From Coenobita brevimanus (lineage: Eukaryota; Arthropoda; Malacostraca; Decapoda; Coenobitidae), in contig CM064713.1 of NCBI GenBank assembly GCA_032717465.1, positions 15,368,065 to 15,432,064 of the forward strand: DNA of 64,000 bases, in the 5' to 3' direction. Positions within the stretch are counted from its first letter, which is position 1. The number at the start of each line of letters is the position of its first letter. The position numbers and the translations under genes were made by a program. Of the stretch, positions 1 to 9,587 are shown piece after piece. The notes under the pieces were generated by a model. It was not told the origin of the DNA. It ran no database searches and saw only the letters and a list, made by a program, of their open reading frames with translations.

Positions 1-789
1 CTCGAAAAACTCTGCTTCACCTCACTAAGTTTGAACTTCATTAGTCTTACTGTATATGCTGTGTTTGAGCTTCTGTCTTTATATTAACTATTGTAAGAAT
101 TACATTACCGGTATTCAATTCTGATATATTTTCACACCGAGTACTCAGCATTGGGGCAAATATTTCCACTCCAGTAGGTGGCATTTTGTATTTGCTTCAC
201 ACAACTGATCATGAAAATTTAAGAGGTCATATAAATTCTTTCTTTTCTTCTCAGGGTCTTTTCACCATACAGTATCTTCTTTCAGCAGGTTACAGGTCAA
301 TCTTTTGGCTACCTTTACCTTATCATGAGAGTAAAAAGAATATATAGATCACGTCCTCTAAAGCTTTACTTGAGTAGTCAGCTTCAGCCAAATTAATGAT
401 CTACAACACACTGTGTATTATGATGCTAGAGTCCTCCCTGTTTATCACCACTAGATTGCAGCTGTATCACGCTCAAAAAAACATTCAAAACCACTGTCAT
501 AGTATAGTGTTCATACCAAAATGTATCGTCTGTAATAAAGTATCATTAAATGAGATCACAGTATCAAAAAGATAAGTCACTCAGTAACGCAATGACAGGG
601 AGGTATGATTTTTACCCGGCTTGCTCCGTGCACAGTGACACCAACACCTTCCTTGACACGCCACACTTAAATCACTTAAATCCTTCCCAAATGTCCTCCT
701 GTGCTAGGAGTCCAAAAAACTGTCAACCACTTTGATGCACGGTACTTCCTTAGTCCTCAGTATGCTGAACATAACAAGAAGTGAAGGCA

Positions 790-792
<3 letters not shown>
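1..792. other. Unassigned non-coding DNA
   Basis: I see no gene, transposon end or tandem repeat here. The longest open frame (550-735, +) has no recognisable domain and looks like chance. Confidence 0.5.

Positions 793-821
<29 letters not shown>
793..821. repeat. (TG)n microsatellite
   Basis: Uninterrupted TG run directly before the first ~160-bp repeat unit. The same repeat family carries TG runs at 9894, 10127, 10531 and 11408. Confidence 0.9.
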
Positions 822-824
<3 letters not shown>

Positions 825-1105
825 ATTTCATCAGTGGCTTGAGCTATCAACATGAAACCTTCAGGGTATCAGGATAAGGTCAAAACCTTGGACGACTTCG
901 AAAATAGGCCCTCGGAGTCAAGGTCAAGGTTACAAAAATGACCACGAAAGGTCAATTAGATTTAATATTGATTATCTATCACCATTATATCTCATGAACG
1001 GCTTGGGCTAACAACATGAAACCTTCGGGATATCAAAATATGGCCAAAATCTTGGACGAGTTCGAAAATGGGCACTTGGGGTCAAGGTCAAGGTCACCAA
1101 ACAGG
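822..1105 (+). repeat. ~160-bp repeat, two units (left part of split array)
   Basis: Two copies of a unit reading roughly 'cattatatctcatgaac', 'ctatcaacatgaaacc', 'ggtatcaagatatggcc', 'gacgagttcgaaaatggg' and 'ggggtcaaggtcaaggtc'. The anchor 'caacatgaaacc' recurs at about 850 and 1010. The second unit is cut at 1105 by the gypsy LTR and the array resumes at 9822, so these pieces were continuous before that insertion. The units contain TCAAGGTCA motifs. Confidence 0.85.
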
Positions 1106-1342
1106 TGTAACTTGCAATACTTTGGTGATAGAAACTCCGTGTACAAACAGCTAGATAAGGAGTTTATTACAAGCTCACAGTAAAACAGTCTACCCTACTC
1201 GGCTGTCTGCTCGTTACTGATGCAATAACGCCGTCTTCAGGCGTGGGAAAGGGTGCTGACCTAGCAAGATTAGTGGGGGCATGTATGCATTGGGGGGGGG
1301 ACATATATACATCGGGGGTAGACATATTGTGGAGGGGGTACA
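1106..1342 (-). repeat. 3' LTR of env-bearing gypsy element
   Basis: 237 bp, starting TGTAACTTGC and ending GGGGGTACA on the plus strand. It is repeated at 9588-9821. It is the 3' LTR because all element genes read leftward. Confidence 0.93.
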
Positions 1343-1836
1343 CTACTCCCCCGGGTAGCTGAGATGGTGTCTCCTGACACCGGGAGTTAAAGGGTGGTTG
1401 ATTATAGGAGTAAGGCAGGACCGGGGAGGTTTGTACAAGGGATAAGTATGATACAGGGGCAGTAGGGGAGACATGGCCATGTTGAGGGGAGGGAATTAGA
1501 AGGATATATACATATAAGATATACAAGGATTAATAGGTACAAATCCAGTAAGGGTCGAAGGTATATATAAACATAATGGGAATTACACAATAATAGTTTG
1601 ATACATGATAAACAAGGAGTAGATATGAGAGTTCTAGTGGTGTTCTTCCTTCATTTTTTTTTTTTTGTGGATTTTCTGTAGGATACACTGTCACTGAGTA
1701 AGGCATGAAAGAAATACCATCATTTTCTAGTAGGCAGAGTGCTGTTCACAGTTTGGGTAATTGTTAGATGGCAATGGTAGTCACGGAATGCGAGGGCACT
1801 AAGTACGGGGAGTTTCTACGTCGTGTGTAGGGCGTA
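1343..1836 (-). other. Region between env and 3' LTR, with polypurine tract
   Basis: The 494 bp between the env stop and the LTR. On the minus strand the LTR is directly preceded by a G-rich run (CCCGGGGGAGTAG, about 1343-1355), a plausible polypurine tract for plus-strand priming. Overlapping frames at 1167-1590 run through the LTR and show no domain. Confidence 0.6.
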
Positions 1837-3288
1837 CTATGTAGCGACTCTGATTTCCTGGAGTCGACGGTCCATTTTTCTGACACAACAATGCACTGCA
1901 CAGATGATGAGTAGAAAACCTATGAAAGCGATAACCACAGGGGGAAACACAACTGTTGGATGAACCCATGAACGGCTGAAGGCCAGAGAAAATTGATCCA
2001 TAAGGAAATCACTGTCATTGAGGAAGGTGAGCATGCGCAAGTGAGGGGAGGTGATGGTAATGTTGGCAGATGGTAGGGTTGAAGGCATGTCGATGGGTTG
2101 AAAGATGTCATAGGAGGGTTTACGAACAGCTTGGTGATAGCGAGTGGCGTAAGTGATGACGGACTCTGATTTGACGGTACAATAGTCAGGTGCTTTGTAG
2201 AGACCACTAGCGGGGACGGAGCGAACGGAAGAACCAGGACACATGATTGTGACAGAGATGGGAACAGCAAAGAAAAAGTACTGGACATGGTTGAGGTGAG
2301 CATGGTGGACCGGGAGGTCAGGAGCTGGGATAAAAGAACAGGCCGAGTAGATGGAATGGTTGCAAACTAAAGCAGACTCACAGGGTGTAGCACTGCTAGG
2401 GAAGATAGCGAAAAGGTGGGCAGCACAGAGACGAGAGGTCGGAGCAAGGGAGGAACAGTGCTGGAGGGCTGTGGAAGAAAGGAAGGCAACGGAAAGATGA
2501 TCATGGGAGAGGAGGAAATATTCTGAAGGAACAGATACCTGTAACAAGGAGTTGTTGAGGCGGAAAGGGAAGGGAATGATGTGGAAAAGGTTAAAGGTTA
2601 TGGCAGAACGGAGGGGAATATGGACGACGACGTATGTAGTGAGAAGAGTGGCTTCGAGAACAGGATAATAATATTCAAGGGAGGAGTAAGGGAGGACTGG
2701 GGAGAGACCGAAGGTAGAGTGAGCCCATTCCAGGACAGAACGGAGAGCTGAGACAGGTACTAAGTCGGCAGTGACACGTCCATTGATAGCATCGACCAGG
2801 ATACGAACCAAGGTAGAGACTTGAGACAGGAGAGAGTCAACGGCCAGTTGGAGATTATCCATGTTGAGTTTGAGGTAGAAGAACTGAGAGATAACGTTGA
2901 GATCTGAAAGGTGGCGTTGGAAGATATCTGTGAAATTGTGTAGAGTGGACGTGACTTCATTGAGTTGGGTTTCAGTGAATCTGTTACTTATGTATTGCAA
3001 TTGCCAGGAGAGTGGGAGGAAAAGGTGATAGAGATACTCATTCGGGTTGTGTGTCCCCATGAGGGCCGTGAGATGGGTCCTGATTCCATGGAGCTGGTGC
3101 GCGTAGGCAGGTAGGGCAATGGCTACGTCGGCCAGGGGCGCAAGATCGTAGCGCAAGGAGGCGATGTCGTTGATAAGCATTACCTCGCCTCCCGAGCCGA
3201 CCAAGGCCCCGGGACGTACTCCACCATCGTCCTGACCTGACCCAGACCCCAGGAGGGTCAGCACTGCCAGCAGGGAGATCGCTAACAT
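1837..3288 (-). CDS. Env-like transmembrane glycoprotein of gypsy element
   Basis: A 483-residue uninterrupted frame downstream of integrase, the position of env in errantiviruses. Residues 1-18 form a hydrophobic signal peptide. Residues about 446-466 form a strong membrane anchor, followed by a short basic cytoplasmic tail (about 17 residues). The ectodomain has five N-x-S/T sites (N118, N245, N310, N409, N424) and several cysteines between 278 and 370. The stretch around residues 163-227, ending in an I-P-L motif, is reminiscent of the baculovirus F-type envelope family, but that is a weak family call. I see no clear furin site (R-x-x-R) and no obvious fusion peptide, so fusion competence is doubtful. 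Start: ATG at 3288, immediately before the signal peptide and 24 bp after the pol stop. Expression would probably need a spliced RNA. It is open although gag-pol is broken. Confidence 0.78.
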   Translation of the reverse strand: MLAISLLAVLTLLGSGSGQDDGGVRPGALVGSGGEVMLINDIASLRYDLAPLADVAIALPAYAHQLHGIRTHLTALMGTHNPNEYLYHLFLPLSWQLQYISNRFTETQLNEVTSTLHNFTDIFQRHLSDLNVISQFFYLKLNMDNLQLAVDSLLSQVSTLVRILVDAINGRVTADLVPVSALRSVLEWAHSTFGLSPVLPYSSLEYYYPVLEATLLTTYVVVHIPLRSAITFNLFHIIPFPFRLNNSLLQVSVPSEYFLLSHDHLSVAFLSSTALQHCSSLAPTSRLCAAHLFAIFPSSATPCESALVCNHSIYSACSFIPAPDLPVHHAHLNHVQYFFFAVPISVTIMCPGSSVRSVPASGLYKAPDYCTVKSESVITYATRYHQAVRKPSYDIFQPIDMPSTLPSANITITSPHLRMLTFLNDSDFLMDQFSLAFSRSWVHPTVVFPPVVIAFIGFLLIICAVHCCVRKMDRRLQEIRVAT

Positions 3289-3312
3289 CGTACCTAGAAA
3301 ATCAGGGTAGAG

Positions 3313-5574
3313 TTAATGGGGGAGGTCGTGAAGAGGTTGATGGGCAGAGCGCAGTTTGGACCGATATTGATTGGTTGATGAATGAGCAGGTGGAGATGGA
3401 GATGAAGGAGACTGAGGGATAGGTGGAGACAAGGTAGACTGAAGGATGGGAGGAGGGGAAGAGGGGGCAGGAGGTGGTGTAAGTGACTCTTCCAACACGA
3501 GGCCACGGGGTGCTCGCTTGAAGTCATCGACGTGGACCCATCTGGTGTCCCTAGTGGACAGGTCCTGGAGGTGAAATTTGTTGCCTTGTTGAGTGAGGAC
3601 GCGGTAGGGCCCTGTAAATTTGTCATCCAACTTAGAGGAACGCGTATGGGAATGAGCAAAGACAAGATCGCCTACACTGATAGTGATAGGAGAGGCGGAC
3701 TTATGTTGGCGCTGCAGCATGTCCTCCTGAGAGGAAGCCAAAGTGGATTGGACATACTGGTGGATTGTCTGGAAGTTGGCCAATTTTAGTTTAACATAAT
3801 CATCCATGTTGTAGATGGGTTCTGGCTTTGAGGATAAGAGAGAGTGTGGGAGGTCCTTGTCAAAACCAAAAAGGACGAAGAAGGGAGATTCAGCAATGGA
3901 TGCATTGATGGAGCTATTGATGGAAGATGCCACTTGGGGAATCCAGTCATCCCAGGACGAACTATGGGAGCCTAGATGTCTGAGGCACTCTAAGATTTTA
4001 CGGTTGTGGCGTTCTACAAGGCCATTGGAAGCCGGATGGTTAGGCACGACATTGCACTTACTGATATGAAAGTGGCGACAGATCTCATCGAGAAGGCTAT
4101 TGTTGAACTCTGTACCGTTATCAGTAAGAATGGTATGAGGGGTACTGAACGGGCAAATTACGTGATCTACAAGGGCACTTGCAACGCTCTTCGCGGTCTT
4201 GTCGGAGAGGGGAACGAGGACACAGTAGCGGGAGAAGTGATCGACCGCTACGAACAAGTACTCAGTGCCAGATTCTGTGAGAGGTAGTTTTAAGAGATCG
4301 ATTGAGACAGTTTCCCATGGTCGTGATGGGATTGGGTATTGTAAGAGAGGTGCTGGTAAGCCGGTTGATCCTTTGTGGCGGTGGCAGGAGAGGCAAGAGT
4401 CACAGTGGGCATTGATATCGCGGCGCATGGTTGGCCAATAGTATTTGAGACGTGCTTGGCGCAAGCATCGGTCTTTACCTGGATGGGAAGCTTGAGGAGT
4501 ATTATGAACAATATGAAGAACCTTTGGTACCAGGGCAGTGGGGACAACAAGTTGGCGTACTTCACGATTGGGCATATCTTTACCTGTTAGCAGTGTTTTC
4601 CTGTACAAGAGATCATCATCTAGCATGAACTCATCTAGTGATACTGGCAGAGTAGGTAAGGTCGAGGCATCGCCAGATTCTAGGAAATAAATGACTTTGG
4701 ACCACATGGGGTCTTGGCATTGAAAGTTTCGAACAACTTCTAACGTTAGTGTAGTATTTTCAGTTACTTCAGGCTGCAGTGATGTTATAGCTGCTGCTAC
4801 GTGACGTGAGAGTGCGTCTGCGACTACATTCAACTTGCCTGGTACATATTGAAAAGTGGGATTAAAGTCCTGGATGATGACAGACCATCTAGCTAGTCTA
4901 CCTGTTAGGTTGCGATTCTTGAACAAATCACATAGTGGAAGGTGGTCTGTTTGGATATGCACTGGATAACCATAGACTATATCTCTGAAATGTTTCAAGG
5001 ACCAGATTACCGCTAGCGCTTCGAGATCTATGACACTGTAGTTACGTTCAGCGGTTGTAAGGGTGCGACTAGCATACGCTATTACGGGCTTCCTTGATGC
5101 TTCATCGAGTTGCATCAAAACGGCACCAAGTCCAGTGCCTGAGGCGTCTGTGCAGAGAAGGAAGGGTGTGGTATAATCAGGGAATGCTAGAATAGGGGCA
5201 TTTACAAGAGCTGTCTTTAGCTTTTGGAAAGCCTGTGACTGGTCGTGAGTCCAAACAAAGGGCACATTCTGCTTGAGTAAGTGGGTCAGAGGAGCGGCGA
5301 TCTTCGCGTAATCCCGGATAAAGCGACGATAATAGCCACTGAGGCCCAGGAAACTTCGTACAGCGTCGGTAGTGGTAGGTTCTGGGAAGTTAATGATCGC
5401 CTTAGTTTTATCCTCATTTGTATGAATGCCTTGTGCATCTACGACATGGCCTAGGAATTTGATTTTCTTTCGCAGGAAGTCACATTTACTGAGATTGATT
5501 CTCAGGCCTGCGAGCTGGAGGCGTTCAAAGACTTGCTGGAGTTTGGTAAAATGATCAGGGATGGATTTACTCAC
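3313..5574 (-). CDS. Gypsy pol, C-terminal part: RT end, RNase H, integrase
   Basis: A 753-residue open frame whose first residues follow directly after the RT catalytic YLDD, which reads in this frame just upstream of the first ATG. RNase H shows D143, E185, D210 and D253. The integrase zinc domain shows H357, H364, C391 and C394. The integrase core shows D426, D485 and E521, with 35 residues between the last two. A GPY-type module (FTGPYRVL, about 653-660) follows. All catalytic residues expected for RNase H and integrase are present. The C-terminus is proline/serine rich. The frame is cut off from the N-terminal RT by a one-base length change in an A/T run at 5599-5603, so this copy probably cannot make a full polyprotein. 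The assigned start is only the first ATG in the frame, not a natural N-terminus. Confidence 0.92.
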   Translation of the reverse strand: MSKSIPDHFTKLQQVFERLQLAGLRINLSKCDFLRKKIKFLGHVVDAQGIHTNEDKTKAIINFPEPTTTDAVRSFLGLSGYYRRFIRDYAKIAAPLTHLLKQNVPFVWTHDQSQAFQKLKTALVNAPILAFPDYTTPFLLCTDASGTGLGAVLMQLDEASRKPVIAYASRTLTTAERNYSVIDLEALAVIWSLKHFRDIVYGYPVHIQTDHLPLCDLFKNRNLTGRLARWSVIIQDFNPTFQYVPGKLNVVADALSRHVAAAITSLQPEVTENTTLTLEVVRNFQCQDPMWSKVIYFLESGDASTLPTLPVSLDEFMLDDDLLYRKTLLTGKDMPNREVRQLVVPTALVPKVLHIVHNTPQASHPGKDRCLRQARLKYYWPTMRRDINAHCDSCLSCHRHKGSTGLPAPLLQYPIPSRPWETVSIDLLKLPLTESGTEYLFVAVDHFSRYCVLVPLSDKTAKSVASALVDHVICPFSTPHTILTDNGTEFNNSLLDEICRHFHISKCNVVPNHPASNGLVERHNRKILECLRHLGSHSSSWDDWIPQVASSINSSINASIAESPFFVLFGFDKDLPHSLLSSKPEPIYNMDDYVKLKLANFQTIHQYVQSTLASSQEDMLQRQHKSASPITISVGDLVFAHSHTRSSKLDDKFTGPYRVLTQQGNKFHLQDLSTRDTRWVHVDDFKRAPRGLVLEESLTPPPAPSSPPPILQSTLSPPIPQSPSSPSPPAHSSTNQYRSKLRSAHQPLHDLPH

Positions 5575-5584
5575 AACAATGATA

Positions 5585-6862
5585 TCATCTAGGTAAGCAA
5601 AAAGAGTGTCCCATCATACCGCTGAAGACTGAATGGATAAGTCGCATGAACACGGAAGGAGCATTTCTCAGACCAAAAGGGAGTCTCTTAAACTGAAAAT
5701 GTCCGGAAGGGGTGCTAAAGGCTGTGACTGGGCGAGAGGACTCTTCCATTTCGACCTGCCAGTACCCGCTGAGGAGGTCTAAAGATGAAAAGACTACGTT
5801 ATTGTCACCAAGGGATTCTAGCAAATCAGTGAGGACAGGTAGCGGGAAACGGTCTGGAACGGTGACAGAATTGACCTTACGATAGTCGACTACTGGTCTA
5901 AGGTTGCCGTCCTTCTTTGGTACTAAGAAAAGTGGGCTATTCCATGGACTGACGGAGGGTTCAATAATGTCCTGGTCTAACATGTTCTGTACCATTTGAT
6001 CTGATTGTTTTCTCTGGCTGTGAGGCAATCGATACGCTGGTATGTAAATCGGCTGAGTTCCTGGGAGTAGTTCAGTCATATGTTTGACAAGGTCTGTTCT
6101 ACCCATCGGTTCACCGGGTAAGGCAACCACGTTTCTGTACGAGGTCAGAAGGTCGAGGAGTTGAGGCGTATGTTCTGGGAAATCTGTGCAAGTGAGATGT
6201 GAGAGCATATCGGGTGAATGCGTCGGCGCAGATCCCGTAGAGTTAATAGTACATACACCGATTGGCGTATCATCAGTCTGAATAGTAGGAATTGAGGAAT
6301 CCTGGCACACCTTTACGGCCGCTGGGTATACTAGGAAGTCTCCAATCTTTACACCACTTTTAAGTTTTAGTGGAGCATTTGTGACATTGAGCAAGTACAG
6401 GTAGCATAAACTGTCCTCTAAGACTGTACACCACGCTGACTCATAAGTCAAGCCATTCACACAACACGTCTCAGGTAGAGTTAGTACATCCACTCCTTCT
6501 TTCGCACCGGCAACACAAACAGAGACTTTGGTGAACTCATGCGGTAACAAAATTGTGCACGTATTCGTTACTTCACGTTTCGTCTCTGCGCATTGGAGAA
6601 GATCATGCAGACTGTGTGAGGTAGGTAACTGAGACATGTCTGAGTCAGCGATAGTGTTGTCGGGAGAGGATGTAAGAGCCATGTTCGAGGGCTGAGATGA
6701 TGTATCAGGGGACATTGAGGAATTTATGTCCTTGCTCACAGTCAGTAAAGGAATGATCTCTGTATTCTCAGATGATGATAGTGGTGGGTTGGACTTTTGG
6801 GTAGTGATAGGGACAGAGGTAATTGAAGGACTGATTTGATCGTAAGAACAGGACGGGGACAT
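5585..6862 (-). pseudogene. Gypsy pol, N-terminal RT part (frame broken before YLDD)
   Basis: The 425-residue frame holds a linker followed by the fingers and first palm of reverse transcriptase. Motifs include WNSPLFLVPKKDG, RPVVDYRKVN, the catalytic aspartate region FSSLDLLSGYWQ, and FKRLPFGLRNAPSVF. It runs out of frame about six residues before the YLDD box, at a five-base A run (5599-5603 on the plus strand). The downstream part continues at 5574 in another frame. The upstream junction with the protease frame is also out of phase, near 6860-6880. Family: Ty3/gypsy RT. I call it a pseudogene because of the break inside the RT core. Confidence 0.88.
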
Positions 6863-7356
6863 TCCATAATGGAAACCGGGAATCCAGAAATGTCTATACT
6901 ACCACAAGCAGGTAATAATGCAATGGAATGTTGTGCCATGGTGGAGAAACCAATAAGGGCATCTGCGGGATACTGCAAGTCATTAGTGACATGAAATTCA
7001 ATGAGGATAGGGGGCAAAGCTCTGTGGAGTTTTACTTCAAGGGTGACTCTTCCCTTAACCTTAAACTCTGAGCCGTTAACACCACATAGGCGAATGTCTG
7101 GTGGTTCTAGGAAACTGACGTGGTTGTGATGGCGATGAATAATTTGTAAGGAATTTTCGGAGATGAGATTTACTATAGATCCTGTGTCCAAAAAGAATGA
7201 CGTTGGTATGTCATGACTGCTGCCGAGAATGACTAAACCCGAGGATGTTATGGGACCTACATGGCGGATGGGGAGTTGGGTTTCTGGTTCTACGTGATAT
7301 TGGTCCGATACGGGCACGGCGCTTCCCCCGACTGTGGGCGGTTGAGGTAACGACAT
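6742..7356 (-). CDS. Gypsy retroviral-type aspartic protease
   Basis: The frame holds a pepsin-like retroviral protease with the catalytic motif FFLDTGSIVNLIS. A hydrophobic strand and an A-D-A-L-I-G-type motif follow about 75 residues later. It overlaps the gag nucleocapsid frame by 67 bp in a different phase, the usual place for gag-pol frameshifting in gypsy elements. Here I cannot tell a programmed shift from decay. The last ~40 residues (from about 6862 leftwards) are probably out-of-frame read-through, since the RT-frame linker starts there. Confidence 0.78.
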   Translation of the reverse strand: MSLPQPPTVGGSAVPVSDQYHVEPETQLPIRHVGPITSSGLVILGSSHDIPTSFFLDTGSIVNLISENSLQIIHRHHNHVSFLEPPDIRLCGVNGSEFKVKGRVTLEVKLHRALPPILIEFHVTNDLQYPADALIGFSTMAQHSIALLPACGSIDISGFPVSIMECPRPVLTIKSVLQLPLSLSLPKSPTHHYHHLRIQRSFLY

Positions 7357-7700
7357 TCCTCAGCGGTGTGAGTCGTGCTTGATTTGTGGTATTTGCAGTG
7401 TGGACGACGTGAGCGGGAAGGTGTACGCTGTCTGGTTTGGGAGTGAGGACGTCTGTATGTATGGTCGCAACTGGATGCTCGATGTCCAGGATGACCACAG
7501 TACCAGCAAAGAATCGAAGATTGTCTGTTCCGTCGGGCGCTAGATTGATCACAACCTGTGGTAGGAGAGCGATGTGTGGCAGGTCTGCCGCGTGTGGTGG
7601 GACGGGAGTGAGATTGGTCTGGGGTAGTGGAGGTGTGACAGACTGAGGAGGCCAAGGGTTGGGTGGTGCCCTGACGCGTAGTTCGAACCTGTTCTTTCAT
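7290..7700 (-). CDS. Gypsy gag, nucleocapsid part
   Basis: An arginine-rich frame with a CCHC zinc knuckle (CWYCGHPGHRASSC). It is followed by a second cysteine/histidine cluster (CKYHKSSTTHTAEEC). Together these are typical of gypsy Gag C-termini, where they bind RNA and package the genome. It continues the Gag started in the 7549-8661 frame but in another phase; the switch lies between about 7600 and 7700. Its listed start is only the first ATG in this phase, not a real initiation site. The 3' end overlaps the protease frame. Confidence 0.78.
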   Translation of the reverse strand: MKEQVRTTRQGTTQPLASSVCHTSTTPDQSHSRPTTRGRPATHRSPTTGCDQSSARRNRQSSILCWYCGHPGHRASSCDHTYRRPHSQTRQRTPSRSRRPHCKYHKSSTTHTAEECRYLNRPQSGEAPCPYRTNIT

Positions 7701-8661
7701 GAATGGCTTTAGAGACCTGAATAATTTTATCTCCTGGACTGAAACCGATTTCCAAGGCTAGCTCTCGCTGTTTAGGGGTAAGCCAGTGAAGGAATCTGAG
7801 GTAACCAATTAAGTCAGCAAAGTTGGTGAGTGAAAGCATTGGAACGCCATTCTTGTCTTCTAACCATTTCGTGCCTACCAGTAATTGGAGCATCTCGCTA
7901 CTAGTTGCTTTCATGGCGGCGGCAGCTTCGCGGAGCTTGGCATATTGCGCTGGGACGCGCAAGTCCTCATCTAGTTGGTTTAGGAGATTAATGAATCCCA
8001 TGAGAGACACGGTATTTGAATGCTGGCAACAAAGGCTGATGAGTTCCGTACGAAAATCAGCAAAGGTACGAATGCTATCGAAATGTCCTGCACGGATCGC
8101 GGATCCGATGTCTGATTTACCGTGATGCAAGCGACCGAGGACGTAAGCTACTTTGAGCGATTCCTCGGTAATTTGTCTATTATTTATTTCGGTTTCGACT
8201 TCTCTGAGGAAATCATAGACAGACCAAGTTGGGTCCTGGCCGGTAAATTTGGGACGATTGGCATCGTCGAGATAGATAGACTGTGGAGGGTTGGCCATGG
8301 CTGGAAGTGTAGAAGTGGCGGCAGGAGAGGTGTGGGAGAGAGAGAAGGTAGTGGCAGTTAAGGGCGAGCAAGACGGGGTAGGAAGGGAGGCAGGAGAGGG
8401 AACGACAGGGGAAGGAGTAGAGGAAGAAGAAGGGAGTGTAGAGGCAGGAGTAGAGGAGGAGGTATCTGGATTTACGAGGGTAGGACGGGTAGTAAGTGAT
8501 TCTGCGGGAAGTGAAAAGGGAGTCTCAGGGACAGGGCGGTGGTACTCTTTGCCACTGCGTAAATGAGTGATTGTGTTAGAGTCAGCAGACGGGGTATGAG
8601 CAGGTGATGTTTCCGGGTCGAGAGGGCTGGTGGTAAGCGGTTGACGTGGAAAGTATGACAT
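7549..8661 (-). CDS. Gypsy gag, matrix/capsid part
   Basis: A 370-residue frame starting at the first ATG after the 5' leader. The first ~120 residues are serine/threonine/proline rich and probably disordered. The middle (about 130-330) is a helical Gag core with W-S-V-Y-D-F-L-R-E-V-E and repeated leucine/alanine helices. The last ~45 residues look like out-of-frame sequence, because the zinc-knuckle part of Gag lies in a different frame (7290-7700). Gag would form the virus-like core. The frame break may be mutational. Confidence 0.78.
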   Translation of the reverse strand: MSYFPRQPLTTSPLDPETSPAHTPSADSNTITHLRSGKEYHRPVPETPFSLPAESLTTRPTLVNPDTSSSTPASTLPSSSSTPSPVVPSPASLPTPSCSPLTATTFSLSHTSPAATSTLPAMANPPQSIYLDDANRPKFTGQDPTWSVYDFLREVETEINNRQITEESLKVAYVLGRLHHGKSDIGSAIRAGHFDSIRTFADFRTELISLCCQHSNTVSLMGFINLLNQLDEDLRVPAQYAKLREAAAAMKATSSEMLQLLVGTKWLEDKNGVPMLSLTNFADLIGYLRFLHWLTPKQRELALEIGFSPGDKIIQVSKAIHERTGSNYASGHHPTLGLLSLSHLHYPRPISLPSHHTRQTCHTSLSYHRL

Positions 8662-9562
8662 TTAATGCGGCAATGGAAGATGAAAGGATGAAGATGGATA
8701 CGTAGGTGGAAATGTATAAATAACAATGAGAGAATGGAATACACTAGGTGTGAAAATATGAATGAAGGTGCGGGGATGAATGGTTTAAATAAAATGCGAA
8801 GGATGAGATGGATAATAAATAACGTAGGTGAAGATGAAAACGGGGTAATGGAAATGAGATGGAATATTTACAATAACCAATCTGTAGAGAAAATCGAGGA
8901 TAATCTCTAGAGAAAGGAAAGATATACTATAGTTACACAGTAGAAACAGGAGTGTCGAGATTGATGACGTGCAGGGTGGCTGGGCGTAGCTGAGCTGGGG
9001 CGGGGCGAGGCGGGGCGGGGCGGGGCGACGGGGCGGGGCGGGGCGATGGGGCGGGGCGGCAGTGGAGAGACAGCTGGGCGGAGAGGAGAAGAGACGCCAC
9101 GATGAATCACCGGCAGGGAGTGGCGGTCTTAGGAGGCTCCGTAATGCAGACCAGATGCGGGCGACGGCGGAGGCCGGTGGTGGGTGGTGAGGCAGATGTC
9201 GGCGCAAGGCAGGTGTAGAGCTGGTGAATTGCAAATGCAGAGAATGGTGGTGGGCAGACAGCGGGCAGACAGTGAGAAGTGGCACCGTGGGGGAAGGAGC
9301 TATGATGAGTCCGGAACAGGTGCTGGGAACAGGTGCAACAGGTGCGTAGGTCGGCGACGGCGACACGTGTGGTCAGGAACAAGGCGTATGGGTGCGGTTG
9401 TTTGAGAGGTGAGCACTGTTGAGAAAAATGGTACACTCGAAAAGCACAGCCAAGGTATTGTTACACCACTAGAGGCACGGAGGAGGGGCGAGGCTGGCAG
9501 ATGCGAGACGTCGAGTATCTTGTCGTATCACTAAAAATCCAAGGAGGCGGTCAGAATGTCAT
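8662..9562 (-). other. 5' leader of env-bearing gypsy element
   Basis: About 900 bp between the primer binding site and the Gag start. It contains a GC-rich low-complexity block (8997-9056). Short frames in it are proline/arginine-rich and look compositional. Dimerisation and packaging signals would be expected here but I cannot point to one. Confidence 0.6.
8997..9056. repeat. GGGGC-rich block in gypsy leader
   Basis: A run of GGGGCGGGGC-type units on the plus strand, C-rich on the transcribed strand. At least eight G runs of four could form G-quadruplexes on one strand and i-motif structures on the other. Neighbouring DNA is not GC rich to this degree. Confidence 0.8.
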
Positions 9563-9585
9563 GGTTCAAAACACCGCTGCTACCA
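9563..9585 (-). promoter_or_regulatory. Primer binding site of gypsy element (tRNA-like)
   Basis: Two bases inside the 5' LTR, the minus strand reads TGGTAGCAGCGGTGTTTTG. This is the complement of a tRNA 3' end terminating in CCA. The similarity seems to run on into a T-loop-like GGTTCAAA. The cognate tRNA is not certain; leucine is possible. Confidence 0.7.
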
Positions 9586-9587
9586 AA

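Noticed and set aside
8785..9436. Frames in the gypsy leader (193, 109 and 73 codons)
   Set aside because: GC-rich low-complexity translations (Pro/Arg/Ala/His) in overlapping phases, with no domain.
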